Assembly (NCBI GenBank): GCA_031553805.1
Contig: JAVBLC010000001.1
Span: forward strand, 186,001-250,000
Length of the DNA: 64,000 bases
Reading direction: 5' to 3'
Source of the DNA: JAITVB01 sp031553805
Lineage (GTDB): Bacteria; Bacteroidota; Bacteroidia; Bacteroidales; Rikenellaceae
Below, piece by piece: positions 42,151 to 50,716 of the stretch. A program made the translations under genes and the position numbers. Position 1 is the stretch's first letter, and each line of letters starts with the position of its first letter. The notes under the pieces were generated by a model that was not told the DNA's origin, did no database searches, and saw nothing but the letters and a program-made list of their open reading frames with translations.

Positions 42151-44406
42151 TCATTTTTTTGAAAGATAGTTCAATGCGCTTCCCGCCTTGAACCAGGCAA
42201 TTTGCAATTCATTGTAAGTGTGTACGGCTTCGAAGCGCTCGGTCATCCCGTCTGGATGTTTTACTTCGACCGTCAGGTTCTTGCCGGGGGTAAATGATTC
42301 GAGGCCCAGCACGGAAATCCTGTCGCGCTCACCGATACGGTCATAGTCGGCTTTGTCGGCAAACGTGAGTGCCAGCATTCCTTGCTTCTTGAGGTTGGTT
42401 TCGTGGATCCGCGCAAACGACTTGCAGAGGATCACTTTCACGTTCAAAAAGCGCGGTTCGAGGGCGGCGTGTTCGCGCGAGGAGCCTTCGCCGTAGTTTT
42501 CTTCGGCGACCACGATCGAGCCGAAGTCCAGCGCTTTATAGTCCTTGGCGGCGGCAGAAACGGGTTCATACCCACCGTCAAGCGGATTGAGCACGCTGTT
42601 GGTCTGCCCATTGAAAGTATTGACCGCTCCCATCAGCAAATTCTCAGAAATATTCTCAAGGTGTCCGCGGAAGCGCAGCCACGGGCCCGCCATTGAGATG
42701 TGGTCGGTAGTGCATTTTCCTGCAACTTTAATGAGCAGAAGCAATCCCTTGAAGTCATCCGCCCGGAACGGCGCAAACGGTTTCAGCAATTGCAGGCGTT
42801 GCGAGTCGGGGGCGATACGGATCTTGACACCCGACCCATCAGCAGAAGGAGCCGCATAACCCGGATCGTCGACTGAAAAACCTTTCGGCGGCAAGGTGTC
42901 GCCGGACGGTGCGTCGAGCGCTACAGCAACCCCGTCTTTGTTTACCAATTTGTCCGTCAGTGGATTAAACGAAAGGTCGCCGGCCAGCGTCAACGCCGTC
43001 ACCACCTCGGGCGAGGCGACGAAAGCGTGGGTGTCGGGATTGCCGTCGGCCCGCTTCGCAAAGTTTCGGTTAAAGGAGGTGACGATTGAGTTCGGACGTC
43101 CGGTAGAGCCGTCGTTGCGGTTCCACTGCCCGATGCACGGGCCGCAGGCGTTTGTAAAGATCTGGCCTCCGATAGACTCGAAGTCGGCGATCAACCCGTC
43201 GCGGCGCGCGGTTTCAAATACCTGCTGCGAGCCGGGGTTGATGAGATACTGGGCTTTCACCTCGAGCCCCTTGGCCGCCGCCTGACGCGCCACGGAAGCC
43301 GCCCGGGCCAGGTCTTCATACGACGAGTTGGTACACGAACCCACCAATCCGACCTCCATCCGCTGCGGCCAGCCCTTTTCGCGGACCAACTTTCCGAATT
43401 CGGAAATAGGGTGGGCGGCGTCGGGGGTGAACGGGCCGTTGAGGTAAGGTTCCAGGGTCGACAGGTCGATCTCGATCACCCGGTCGTAATACGTTTCGGG
43501 CGAGGCCACTACCTCGGGATCGGGCGACAGGTCGGCGGCCTGTTTCGCTGCGGCAGCGGCCACTTCGCTGCGGCCCGTGGCACGCAGGTAAGCCGCCATG
43601 GCGTCGTCATACGCAAAAATTGAGGTCGTTGCCCCCACCTCGGCCCCCATATTGCAGATCGTCGCCTTGCCCGTAGCGGAAAACGACGCCGCACCAGGGC
43701 CGAAATATTCGAGGATAGCGTTCGTCCCCCCTTTCACGGTGAGGATGCCCGCCAGTTTCAGGATCACATCTTTCGGAGAAGCCCAGCCGCTCAGCTTTCC
43801 TGTCAGCTTTACGCCGATCAGCTTTGGCATTTTCAATTCCCACGGAATGCCGGCCATCACGTCCATCGCGTCGGCGCCGCCCACGCCGATGGCGATCATC
43901 CCCAGCCCGCCGGCGTTAGGAGTGTGCGAGTCGGTGCCGATCATCATTCCGCCCGGAAAGGCGTAGTTTTCGAGCACCACCTGGTGAATGATCCCCGCCC
44001 CCGGTTTCCAGAACCCGATGCCGTATTTGTCGGACACATTTTTAAGAAATTCATACACTTCGCTATTGGCCGTCACCGCTTTCTTCAGGTCGGCCGCCGC
44101 CCCGGTTTCGGCCGTGATCAGGTGGTCGCAGTGCACCGACGAGGGCACCGCCACCCGGTCGCGCCCGGCGGTCATAAACTGCAACAGCGCCATCTGGGCC
44201 GTCGCATCCTGCATCGCCACCCGGTCGGGACGGAAATTGACATAATCCTCACCCCTCCGAAATCTTTCAAGAGTGGCCGTATTGTATAAGTGGGCGTATA
44301 ATACTTTTTCGGCCAGCGTCATCGGACGGCCCAGCACCTGCCGCGCCGCATCGACCCGCGCCCCGAACGAGGCATACACCCCTTGAATCATCTCCAGGTC
44401 AAACAT
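42151..44406 (-). CDS. acnA: Aconitate hydratase (mitochondrial/AcnA-like type)
   Basis: The 751-residue [4Fe-4S] enzyme isomerises citrate and isocitrate. Motifs: HCDHLI, GTDSHTPNAGGLGMIAIGVGGADA, GSCTNSSYEDL (cluster Cys), ACGPCIGQW (two cluster Cys) and the swivel-domain GEGSSREHAALEPRFL. Length and motifs match the mitochondrial-type aconitase common in Bacteroidetes. It is the first gene of the acn-icd-gltA operon; a TATATTTG box (44437-44430, - strand) gives a short leader. Confidence 0.93.
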   Translation of the reverse strand: MFDLEMIQGVYASFGARVDAARQVLGRPMTLAEKVLYAHLYNTATLERFRRGEDYVNFRPDRVAMQDATAQMALLQFMTAGRDRVAVPSSVHCDHLITAETGAAADLKKAVTANSEVYEFLKNVSDKYGIGFWKPGAGIIHQVVLENYAFPGGMMIGTDSHTPNAGGLGMIAIGVGGADAMDVMAGIPWELKMPKLIGVKLTGKLSGWASPKDVILKLAGILTVKGGTNAILEYFGPGAASFSATGKATICNMGAEVGATTSIFAYDDAMAAYLRATGRSEVAAAAAKQAADLSPDPEVVASPETYYDRVIEIDLSTLEPYLNGPFTPDAAHPISEFGKLVREKGWPQRMEVGLVGSCTNSSYEDLARAASVARQAAAKGLEVKAQYLINPGSQQVFETARRDGLIADFESIGGQIFTNACGPCIGQWNRNDGSTGRPNSIVTSFNRNFAKRADGNPDTHAFVASPEVVTALTLAGDLSFNPLTDKLVNKDGVAVALDAPSGDTLPPKGFSVDDPGYAAPSADGSGVKIRIAPDSQRLQLLKPFAPFRADDFKGLLLLIKVAGKCTTDHISMAGPWLRFRGHLENISENLLMGAVNTFNGQTNSVLNPLDGGYEPVSAAAKDYKALDFGSIVVAEENYGEGSSREHAALEPRFLNVKVILCKSFARIHETNLKKQGMLALTFADKADYDRIGERDRISVLGLESFTPGKNLTVEVKHPDGMTERFEAVHTYNELQIAWFKAGSALNYLSKK

Positions 44407-44520
44407 TTTTTCGTATGATTTATCAACTGCAAATATATAACAATTTGTTAAGAAAATATTTTCATGTTTTTCTTTTCACAGACTTTTGCCCTAAAAATAC
44501 AAAAAACGGGGCAGAAATAA

Positions 44521-44550
44521 AAATGGCTCCGTCGGAGAACGGAGCCATTT
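44521..44550. terminator. Terminator of the HU-like gene
   Basis: Perfect 12-bp stem AAATGGCTCCGT / ACGGAGCCATTT with a 6-base loop and A/T runs on both sides. It lies just beyond the - strand stop at 44574. Confidence 0.88.
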
Positions 44551-44573
44551 TTTCAATATCGAAAAACGTTCCG

Positions 44574-45542
44574 TCAGTTTCCGGGCGCCGGGGTGGCGGC
44601 AGGTTGTTGTTCGGTCGGGGTTTCCGCTTCCTGGACTTGTTCCGTTTGGCCCGAGAGGTTGAAAACGGGCACTGATTCTGAGAAGTAGCCGTAGAGCATC
44701 ACAATGATGGCGATCGCAGCAGCAGCGATGGCGATAATCAGGATCACATCGGGTTTCTTGCCGTCGGGACCGGCAAACACACGGGCCAACCGACCGGGTT
44801 GCGCGGCATGAGCCGCCGGGCGCTCGGAGCGTTCCGGAGCCGGCTCGGAAGCCGGAGCGGGACGCGATGTCTGAACAGGCTGTGTTTCATCATGTTCTGA
44901 TGCTCGGACAGGTCTTGCGACGCTCGCAGGACGTTCTCCCCGAACCGGGCGTTCGGTACGCTGCGGCGGCTCGGCCGCCGTCGGGGCCGGGGTAGCCGGT
45001 TGGGCCGGACGTGCAGGTGCTTCCGACACAACGGGACGCGAGGCAGAATGTTCTGGCGCAGGTACGGGAGGAGCTGAAACCGGAGCCGCAGGTTCACGCT
45101 TTGCCGTTTGTTCCACCGGCAATTCGACCGCGGGCGAAGTTGCCGGGGCAGGTTTCTGGGCCGCCGGAGTTTCCGTCATGGGCCTTGGTTGCACAGGGGC
45201 TGCGGGCGAAGGCGCCGACGAAACCCCGGGCCGGAACGAGACGTCGAGCCCCAGGATGCCGTTGGCGTCGGGTTTCAGCGTCCCGAGCCCCGGGATCACG
45301 TAAAAACCGTTGCCGTCGATCGCCGCGTGCATCGCCGCCACATACTGCGATACGATGCCGCGTGCCTCGGCTTGCGTAGCGCCATAGGCCTGGGCCACAA
45401 GCCCGGTCAGTACCCCGTCGTCCTTATTTAGAAACGGCACGAAAAGCACCGCACCCTCTTCTTTCTTCAAAAATGCGCCGAACTCGGGCAACACCAATCG
45501 CCGGTTGTTGCGCAGATAATCCTGAATGACTTGTTCGATCAT
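44574..45542 (-). CDS. HU-CCDC81-like domain protein with Pro/Ala-rich linker and C-terminal membrane helix
   Basis: The 322-residue protein has three parts. An N-terminal HU/IHF-like domain as in bacterial CCDC81 proteins (about 1-85; YLRNNRRLVLPEFGAFL, FYVIPGLGTLKPD). A long low-complexity linker rich in Pro, Ala, Glu and Arg (about 105-250). One membrane helix (about 262-283, VILIIAIAAAAIAIIVMLYGYF) followed by a short acidic tail. Related Bacteroidetes proteins often end in a SPOR domain; this one does not. It may tether DNA or a partner to the membrane; that is inference. A TATATTTG box is at 45605-45598 (- strand). Confidence 0.82.
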   Translation of the reverse strand: MIEQVIQDYLRNNRRLVLPEFGAFLKKEEGAVLFVPFLNKDDGVLTGLVAQAYGATQAEARGIVSQYVAAMHAAIDGNGFYVIPGLGTLKPDANGILGLDVSFRPGVSSAPSPAAPVQPRPMTETPAAQKPAPATSPAVELPVEQTAKREPAAPVSAPPVPAPEHSASRPVVSEAPARPAQPATPAPTAAEPPQRTERPVRGERPASVARPVRASEHDETQPVQTSRPAPASEPAPERSERPAAHAAQPGRLARVFAGPDGKKPDVILIIAIAAAAIAIIVMLYGYFSESVPVFNLSGQTEQVQEAETPTEQQPAATPAPGN

Positions 45543-45623
45543 AATTCGTTCTGTGTTAAGTGCCTCCCTCCTCTCGGGATTTTTATTTCACCCCGGACAA
45601 ATATACGGAAATATTCCCGTCCC

Positions 45624-45654
45624 TTTGCCGGGAGGGCAAAAATAGTTACATTTG
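45624..45654 (+). promoter_or_regulatory. Promoter of dprA
   Basis: TTTG (45624-45627), exactly 19 bases, then TACATTTG (45647-45654): a full match to the Bacteroidetes consensus. The dprA start is at 45706. Confidence 0.82.
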
Positions 45655-45705
45655 GTTCCTCTCCACCGAATTTTTTTCGAAAACGAACTGATCCCGCCAC
45701 AAAAA

Positions 45706-46815
45706 ATGTTGATTTACGATATTGCCCTGACGCTGATTCCCGAGATCGGTACCGTCCGCGGACGGCGGCTGATCGAGGTGTTCGGCAGTGCCGAAGAAGC
45801 CCTCAAGCGCGAACCCGAGGAGATCGAAGAGATGACGCTCATCCCGCGCCTGGCCCTGCAAAACTTCGCCACACACCGGGTCTTTCCGGAGGCCGAGGCT
45901 GAGTTGCGCTTTGCCGAGCGCCACGGGATCGAGGTGGTGCCGATCACTTCGCCGCGCTATCCGGCGCGGTTGCGTGAGTGCTGTGACGCCCCGCTGGTGC
46001 TCTATGTCAAGGGCAGCCTCGATTTCAACAGCGATTACTGGCTGTCGGTAGTGGGTACGCGTAAAGTCACCTCTTACGGCAAGTCGATGTGCGACGCGCT
46101 GATCGGCGGCCTCGCCCCGGCGCGTCCCGAAACGGTGGTGGTCAGCGGCCTGGCCTACGGGGTCGACATCGCTGCCCACTTGGCCGCCATGGACAACGGG
46201 TTGAAAACAGTCGCCGTGCTGGCTCATCCCCTCGACCGGATCTATCCCGAACGCCACAGCGATTATGCCAGCCGCATCCTCGACGAAGGCGGCGCACTGG
46301 TGTCGGAATTCCACTCGCGCCACGAAATGTTGCCGGCTAATTTCCTGCGCCGCAACCGCATCATCGCCGGGTTGAGCACCGGTACGCTGGTGATCGAGTC
46401 GGCCCGTCGCGGGGGATCGCTTTCGACGGCCAACTACGCGTTCCATTACGACCGCGACGTGATGGCCGTTCCGGGACGCGTCGGTACGCCGATGTCCGAA
46501 GGGCCCAACCTGTTGATCCAGAAAAATAAGGCGGCGATGGTCCTTGAGTCGAACGACATCCTCGAAGCCCTGAACTGGGACACGGCCGGCAAGACTTCTT
46601 CCCCCGGGAAAGCACGTCAGCCCGACCTGTTCGAAGAACTGCCTCCGGCCGAAAAGAAAATTATGGAAGCGCTGGCCGATGCCCGTGCGCTCTCAATCGA
46701 CGACCTGGCGGTGAAGACCGACTTGCCGGCTTACACGGTTTCGGCACTGCTGTTTACACTCGAACTGAAAAACGCCGTCCGGATGCGTCCGGGCAATATG
46801 GCCGAAATTATCTGA
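45706..46815 (+). CDS. dprA: DNA-processing protein DprA
   Basis: The 369-residue protein loads RecA on incoming single-stranded DNA during transformation. An N-terminal helix-hairpin-helix/SAM-like part (about 1-75) precedes the extended Rossmann DprA core: VGTRKVTSYG, VVSGLAYGVDIAAH, RNRIIAGLSTGTLVIESARRGGSLSTA and VPGRVG. A C-terminal winged helix (about 310-369) closes it. ATG 45706 is chosen because the frame from 45652 adds residues that overlap the promoter leader. The tatD gene follows after four bases. Confidence 0.94.
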   Translation: MLIYDIALTLIPEIGTVRGRRLIEVFGSAEEALKREPEEIEEMTLIPRLALQNFATHRVFPEAEAELRFAERHGIEVVPITSPRYPARLRECCDAPLVLYVKGSLDFNSDYWLSVVGTRKVTSYGKSMCDALIGGLAPARPETVVVSGLAYGVDIAAHLAAMDNGLKTVAVLAHPLDRIYPERHSDYASRILDEGGALVSEFHSRHEMLPANFLRRNRIIAGLSTGTLVIESARRGGSLSTANYAFHYDRDVMAVPGRVGTPMSEGPNLLIQKNKAAMVLESNDILEALNWDTAGKTSSPGKARQPDLFEELPPAEKKIMEALADARALSIDDLAVKTDLPAYTVSALLFTLELKNAVRMRPGNMAEII

Positions 46816-46819
46816 GGCA

Positions 46820-47605
46820 ATGCACCTGATCGACACCCATACCCATTTATACGATGAGGCGTTCGACACCGACCGCGCCGCCGGTCTGGCCCGTGCCGCC
46901 GCCTGTGGCGTGGAACGGATGCTGCTGCCGGCGATCGACAGCGCCACCCACGAGCGGCTATTCGCCCTGACGGACGCTTATCCCGGCCGATGCCTGCCGA
47001 TGATGGGGTTTCATCCCACTTCGGTCAACGAAAATCCCGATTTTCGAGATGAATTGACATTGGTCGAGTCTCTGCTGAGTGATTCCGCCCGGAAATTTTA
47101 CGCCATCGGCGAAACGGGTCTCGACCTCTACTGGAGCAGGGATTTTTTGACGGAGCAGACCGAAGCGTTGCGTTTCCATATCGAACAGGCCCTGCGCTAT
47201 GACCTGCCGATCGTGCTCCACACGCGTGACGCTTTTTCGGAAATGATTGTTGTGGTGAGCGATTACCGTGGCGCCGGATTGCGCGGGGTATTCCACAGTT
47301 TTGCCGGAACGTATGAACAATATTGCGAATTAAAAACGCTCGGAGAATTCGTATTCGGGATCGGCGGGGTGGTGACCTATAAAAATTCAGCCATTGCCAA
47401 GGTCGTAGACCAAATGGAGATGGCCGACATCGTCCTCGAAACCGACGCCCCCTACCTGCCGCCCGTTCCTTACCGGGGCCAGCGCAACGAAAGCGCTTAC
47501 CTGCCTTATGTCGCGGCAAAGATCGCCGAGATCAAAGGGATCTCTGTGGAAGAGATCGCCGCTCAGACGACCCGCAATGCAGAGGCCATGTTCCGGATCG
47601 GGTGA
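46820..47605 (+). CDS. TatD-family metal-dependent DNase/hydrolase
   Basis: The 261-residue TIM-barrel hydrolase has the first metal motif DTHTHLYD (5-12), Glu in AIGETGLDLYW, HTRDAF, FHSFAGTYEQ and ETDAPYLPPVPYRG. Family members are 3'-5' exonucleases or deoxyribonucleases. It is cotranscribed with dprA and closed by a strong terminator. Confidence 0.93.
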   Translation: MHLIDTHTHLYDEAFDTDRAAGLARAAACGVERMLLPAIDSATHERLFALTDAYPGRCLPMMGFHPTSVNENPDFRDELTLVESLLSDSARKFYAIGETGLDLYWSRDFLTEQTEALRFHIEQALRYDLPIVLHTRDAFSEMIVVVSDYRGAGLRGVFHSFAGTYEQYCELKTLGEFVFGIGGVVTYKNSAIAKVVDQMEMADIVLETDAPYLPPVPYRGQRNESAYLPYVAAKIAEIKGISVEEIAAQTTRNAEAMFRIG

Positions 47606-47620
47606 GGCTGCTTGTGCGAC

Positions 47621-47658
47621 AAAACGAAAAAGCACCTTTACGGGTGCTTTTTCGTTTT
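47621..47658. terminator. Strong bidirectional terminator
   Basis: Perfect 16-bp stem AAAACGAAAAAGCACC / GGTGCTTTTTCGTTTT with a 6-base loop. It serves tatD (+) and the lipoprotein cluster (-). Confidence 0.92.
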
Positions 47659-47672
47659 GCAGGAAGACAGGA

Positions 47673-48167
47673 TCACTTCTTCTTCGGGAATACCGGATCA
47701 TCCCAAACCCAGTTTTCCTTTATGTAGTTACCAGTGTCAGAATATCCATCCATATCTCCCAGGCTAGGTTCTCCCAAAATGTAAATGTATTTCCACTGGT
47801 TCCTACTGTCTATAATCAGGAATGTCGTGTAACAGTGATTTTTTCCCGGCCCGATCCAGTCGATGATAATCCGATCGTCTACGATCGACACTTGATATAC
47901 CTCAGCCGGATCAAAGGTATATGGTATCCCGCCAGCGGGGTGAATTGTACAAAACATCGGAATAGACTTATAAATAGTATAACCTCCGTTACCACTCTGA
48001 ATGGGAAGCTCTCCATGAGGGTCGTCCTGGGTTAGTTGCATACCCTGGGGGAATATTAATAACTTAACGGGCTTTCCCTCCGGCTCCTCGGTCGGGCTTT
48101 TCGAGCACCCAGCTATAATCATGGCCAGCAAAGCGGACAAAGCAACGAAACTAAATAATCTTTTCAT
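47673..48167 (-). CDS. Small lipoprotein, paralogue 1 of the C10 protease cluster
   Basis: The 164-residue product has a lipoprotein signal (MKRLFSF, lipobox IIAGC) and a beta-rich domain with GELPIQSGNGGYTIY, PAGGIPYTFDP and YQVSIVDDRIIID, ending WVWDDPVFPKKK. It is the most diverged of three tandem paralogues (DSRNQWKYIYILGE where the others have a RRCI/TIEE type strand). By position it may be a lipoprotein inhibitor of the C10 protease, as described for Bacteroides fragilis C10 loci; this is inference. The 29-base spacer upstream repeats the one between paralogues 2 and 3. Confidence 0.75.
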   Translation of the reverse strand: MKRLFSFVALSALLAMIIAGCSKSPTEEPEGKPVKLLIFPQGMQLTQDDPHGELPIQSGNGGYTIYKSIPMFCTIHPAGGIPYTFDPAEVYQVSIVDDRIIIDWIGPGKNHCYTTFLIIDSRNQWKYIYILGEPSLGDMDGYSDTGNYIKENWVWDDPVFPKKK

Positions 48168-48196
48168 CGCGACGATCAGTTAGGTTCTAATCACGT

Positions 48197-48679
48197 TCAT
48201 TTCTTAGGGAATACCGGATCGTCCCACACCCAGATTTCATTCGAGTAGGCACTGAAACCTCCATCCAGATTTCCTAGTGTACGGGGTTCTTCTATTGTAA
48301 TGCATCGCCGTTGGTTCTTTCTGTCTACCACCAGAAATGTCGTGGCACAATGCCTTTTTTCCGAATCATCCCGGTCGATGATAATCTGATCGCCGACGAT
48401 TGACACTTGGTATGCTTTCGCCGGATCAAAAGTATATGATGTTCCGCCAGCGGGGAGAATTGTACAAAACATCGGTACAAGCTTATAAATCGTATAGCCT
48501 CCATTGCCGCTACGGATAGTGATCTCGCCGTGAGAGTCGGCCTGGGTCAAATACAAGAGCTGGGGAGATATGAAGAACGCAACAGGCTCTTCCTCCGGCT
48601 CAACAGGGCTTTTCGAACACCCGGCTATAACCATGACCAGCAAAGCGGACAAAGCAACGAAACTAAATAATCTTTTCAT
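48197..48679 (-). CDS. Small lipoprotein, paralogue 2 of the C10 protease cluster
   Basis: The 160-residue protein has the same signal peptide (lipobox VIAGC) and the same domain plan as its neighbours: GEITIRSGNGGYTIY, YQVSIVGDQIIIDRDDSEKR, CATTFLVVD. The last roughly 25 residues are identical to paralogue 3. The nearly identical spacer and start region indicate recent tandem duplication of a unit of about 510 bp. Function is unknown; see paralogue 3. Confidence 0.78.
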   Translation of the reverse strand: MKRLFSFVALSALLVMVIAGCSKSPVEPEEEPVAFFISPQLLYLTQADSHGEITIRSGNGGYTIYKLVPMFCTILPAGGTSYTFDPAKAYQVSIVGDQIIIDRDDSEKRHCATTFLVVDRKNQRRCITIEEPRTLGNLDGGFSAYSNEIWVWDDPVFPKK

Positions 48680-48708
48680 CGCGACGATCAGTTAGGTTCT
48701 AATCACGT

Positions 48709-49185
48709 TCATTTCTTCGGGAATACCGGATCGTCCCACACCCAGATTTCATTCGAGTAGGCACTGAAACCTCCATCCAGATTCCCCACTGCAAGGGATT
48801 CTTCGATTGAAATGCATCGTCGTTGGTTCCTACTATCGACCACCAGGAATGTCGTGGCACAACGCCTTTTTTCCGAATCATCCCGGTCGATGATAATCTG
48901 ATCGCCGACGATTGACATTTGGTATACCTTCGCCGGATCAAAGTTATATGGTATACCACCGGCAGGCCAAACCTTACAAAACATAGGAACTAGTTTATAA
49001 ATCTTATAGCCTCCGTTGCCACTATGGATGGTAAGTTCGCCGTGGGTGTTGGTTTGATTTAAAAACAGTGGCGCCCCAGGAGAAATAGACAACACAACAG
49101 GCTCCTCTCCCGGGCTTTTCGAACATCCCGTCATTGCCATAGCCAGCAAAGCCAACGGGGCGGCAAAACCAAATAATCTTTTCAT
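48709..49185 (-). CDS. Small lipoprotein, paralogue 3, directly downstream of the C10 protease
   Basis: The 158-residue lipoprotein (lipobox AMTGC) has a single beta-rich domain with GELTIHSGNGGYKIY, WPAGGIPYNFDP and YQMSIVGDQIIID. It starts eight bases after the protease stop, so it is translated from the same mRNA. Spacers before paralogues 1 and 2 still carry a relic of the protease 3' end (CCTAACTGA), which suggests this copy is the ancestral partner and the others arose by duplication. A staphostatin/Bfi-like inhibitor role is proposed from position only; no sequence motif proves it. Confidence 0.78.
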   Translation of the reverse strand: MKRLFGFAAPLALLAMAMTGCSKSPGEEPVVLSISPGAPLFLNQTNTHGELTIHSGNGGYKIYKLVPMFCKVWPAGGIPYNFDPAKVYQMSIVGDQIIIDRDDSEKRRCATTFLVVDSRNQRRCISIEESLAVGNLDGGFSAYSNEIWVWDDPVFPKK

Positions 49186-49193
49186 CGCAACGG

Positions 49194-50562
49194 TCAGTTA
49201 GGTTTTATATTGGTGTACAAAAACTTGTCATAGGTGAAAGAATATGTCTTCCCATCGGTATAAACGGGACCAAAATTATAATACCATCCATCTGAAAGAC
49301 CGCCCCAACCCCAGTTGCAGAGAATCATTTGGGCTCTCACCCTTTCGCGGCTCTGCAGACTGTAACTGGTGCCCTCTATAACTGTTGACCTCCAATAATA
49401 CCATCGCTCTTTTTTAAGTATGCCCTCTATGACCCAGATATGACCGCTCCAGATTTCTTGACCATTTGGGGCGAATTTCAGATCCTGGCCGCTCATCAGC
49501 AACGGGCGATGGTTGTCGCGTATTTCACCATATATTGCGGCGGAACTGACTGGCCCACTATAAGATGTTTCTGTTACTGTATAACCCTGCGCCTGAATAC
49601 CCGGGACAATATTGCCAAGAGGAGTGTGTCCCCTAGTTCCTGTCGATGTAAGTTCAAAAAATGTGAATCTGTTTGCAATATTGTATAATAGTCTGGAAAC
49701 CTCCGAAGCGGCAGACGAGTTGGAGGTACTGATTGTCGGGGCCACGGTAAGCAATGCCCAATTATAGAATGTCGGTCGTTGGTGATTGGCCATTACCTGG
49801 CCAAAAGCAACGGCAAAACAACCCACTCTGCCCGTTTTATTACCATTCCGATAATCAATCAAGGGCACCTGATTATTGTAAGGCGCTTCCTGATGCCACT
49901 TAGTCTGCACCCGCGCCATATAGGTTTCCGTATTGTCTATTGGGGCATAATACCGCTGGAGCCCGGGGTCGCCGGCAGCCAACCGCCACGATTCGACGGT
50001 CCCCGGAACCGAAAAGTAGACATAATAAGGATCTTCCTCTACCTCATAATAATCCGCTTTTGTCGCAGCTTCCGCTTGTGCGGTGTTCTTCTTTCCGACA
50101 AATTCTGCAAACGTGGCAAAGTCCCTGAAAAACATCGCCAGCCCTTCGTTGAAGGCTGTATCAGCGATCGACCCTTCGGGCGCGTAAGCCATCACTTCGC
50201 TAAAATCCGGAAATTCGGCGACTACGGCATAGCCTGTCGTCTGGTCGGCATTCTGCAGGGTTATCTCATAAACGGGCAGGTCTTCCCCCTCTCCCGATTT
50301 CGTCGATATCGCCCCATAGGCCGAAGCCGAGGTTTTGTTTACGCCAACGACCGCCGCTTTGAAAACACCTTTGGTGTAGGCCTCTCCGCCCAAATCATCC
50401 AGGAATAAGTTCAGCGCCTCTATGGCCCCCTCTTCTCCCGACAGCCGCTGCGTTTCTGAAGCAACTTCCTTAATAGACTCGGGGGTATCGCTGCAGTCTT
50501 CTTTAGCACAAGAACACAGAAATACAGAAACACAGAAACACAGAAACGTGCAGATTTTTCAT
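49194..50562 (-). CDS. C10 family (streptopain-like) cysteine peptidase, reading frame out of register with its signal peptide
   Basis: The long frame (49194 up to about 50560) has a propeptide-like N-terminal part and a C10 protease domain. Catalytic Cys lies in GRVGCFAVAFGQVMANHQ (Cys192 counted from TTG 50393) and His in SGHIWVIEG (His318); NWGWGGLSDGWY follows at 360. TKWHQEAPYNNQVP is the usual entry block. No good start exists in this frame: ATG 50562 (or 50568) lies one base out of register, and its own frame stops after 20 codons. Between them sit four 8-bp repeats; one more copy would fuse ATG to a lipoprotein signal (SVFLC-SC) and the protease. It is therefore off, phase-variable or frameshifted. 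TATCTTTG at 50622-50615 is a likely -7 box. Confidence 0.8.
50515..50546 (-). repeat. Four tandem copies of an 8-bp repeat in the protease signal-peptide region
   Basis: On the + strand CACAGAAA, TACAGAAA, CACAGAAA, CACAGAAA lie head to tail (coding strand TTTCTGTG). Eight is not divisible by three, so gain of one unit moves the ATG 50562 frame into the protease frame. The copies fall within the hydrophobic core of the signal peptide, where the repeat encodes Phe, Leu, Cys, Ser and Val in any frame. Confidence 0.92.
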
Positions 50563-50614
50563 CGTCATTTTACTTTAGGTTGGTAATAATTTATGCTATA
50601 AGGAACAATATTTA

Positions 50615-50622
50615 CAAAGATA
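50615..50622 (-). promoter_or_regulatory. -7 element of the C10 protease operon
   Basis: TATCTTTG on the - strand, about 50 bases before ATG 50562. A TTTG at 50642-50639 is 16 bases away, shorter than ideal. Confidence 0.5.
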
Positions 50623-50716
50623 CAAATAAATATTTGATCAAATTGCAAAATCGAGGATGCTTCCGCATAAAATCTTACCAAGATACGCGGAATTTGCATA
50701 AAATGTTACCCTCGAC

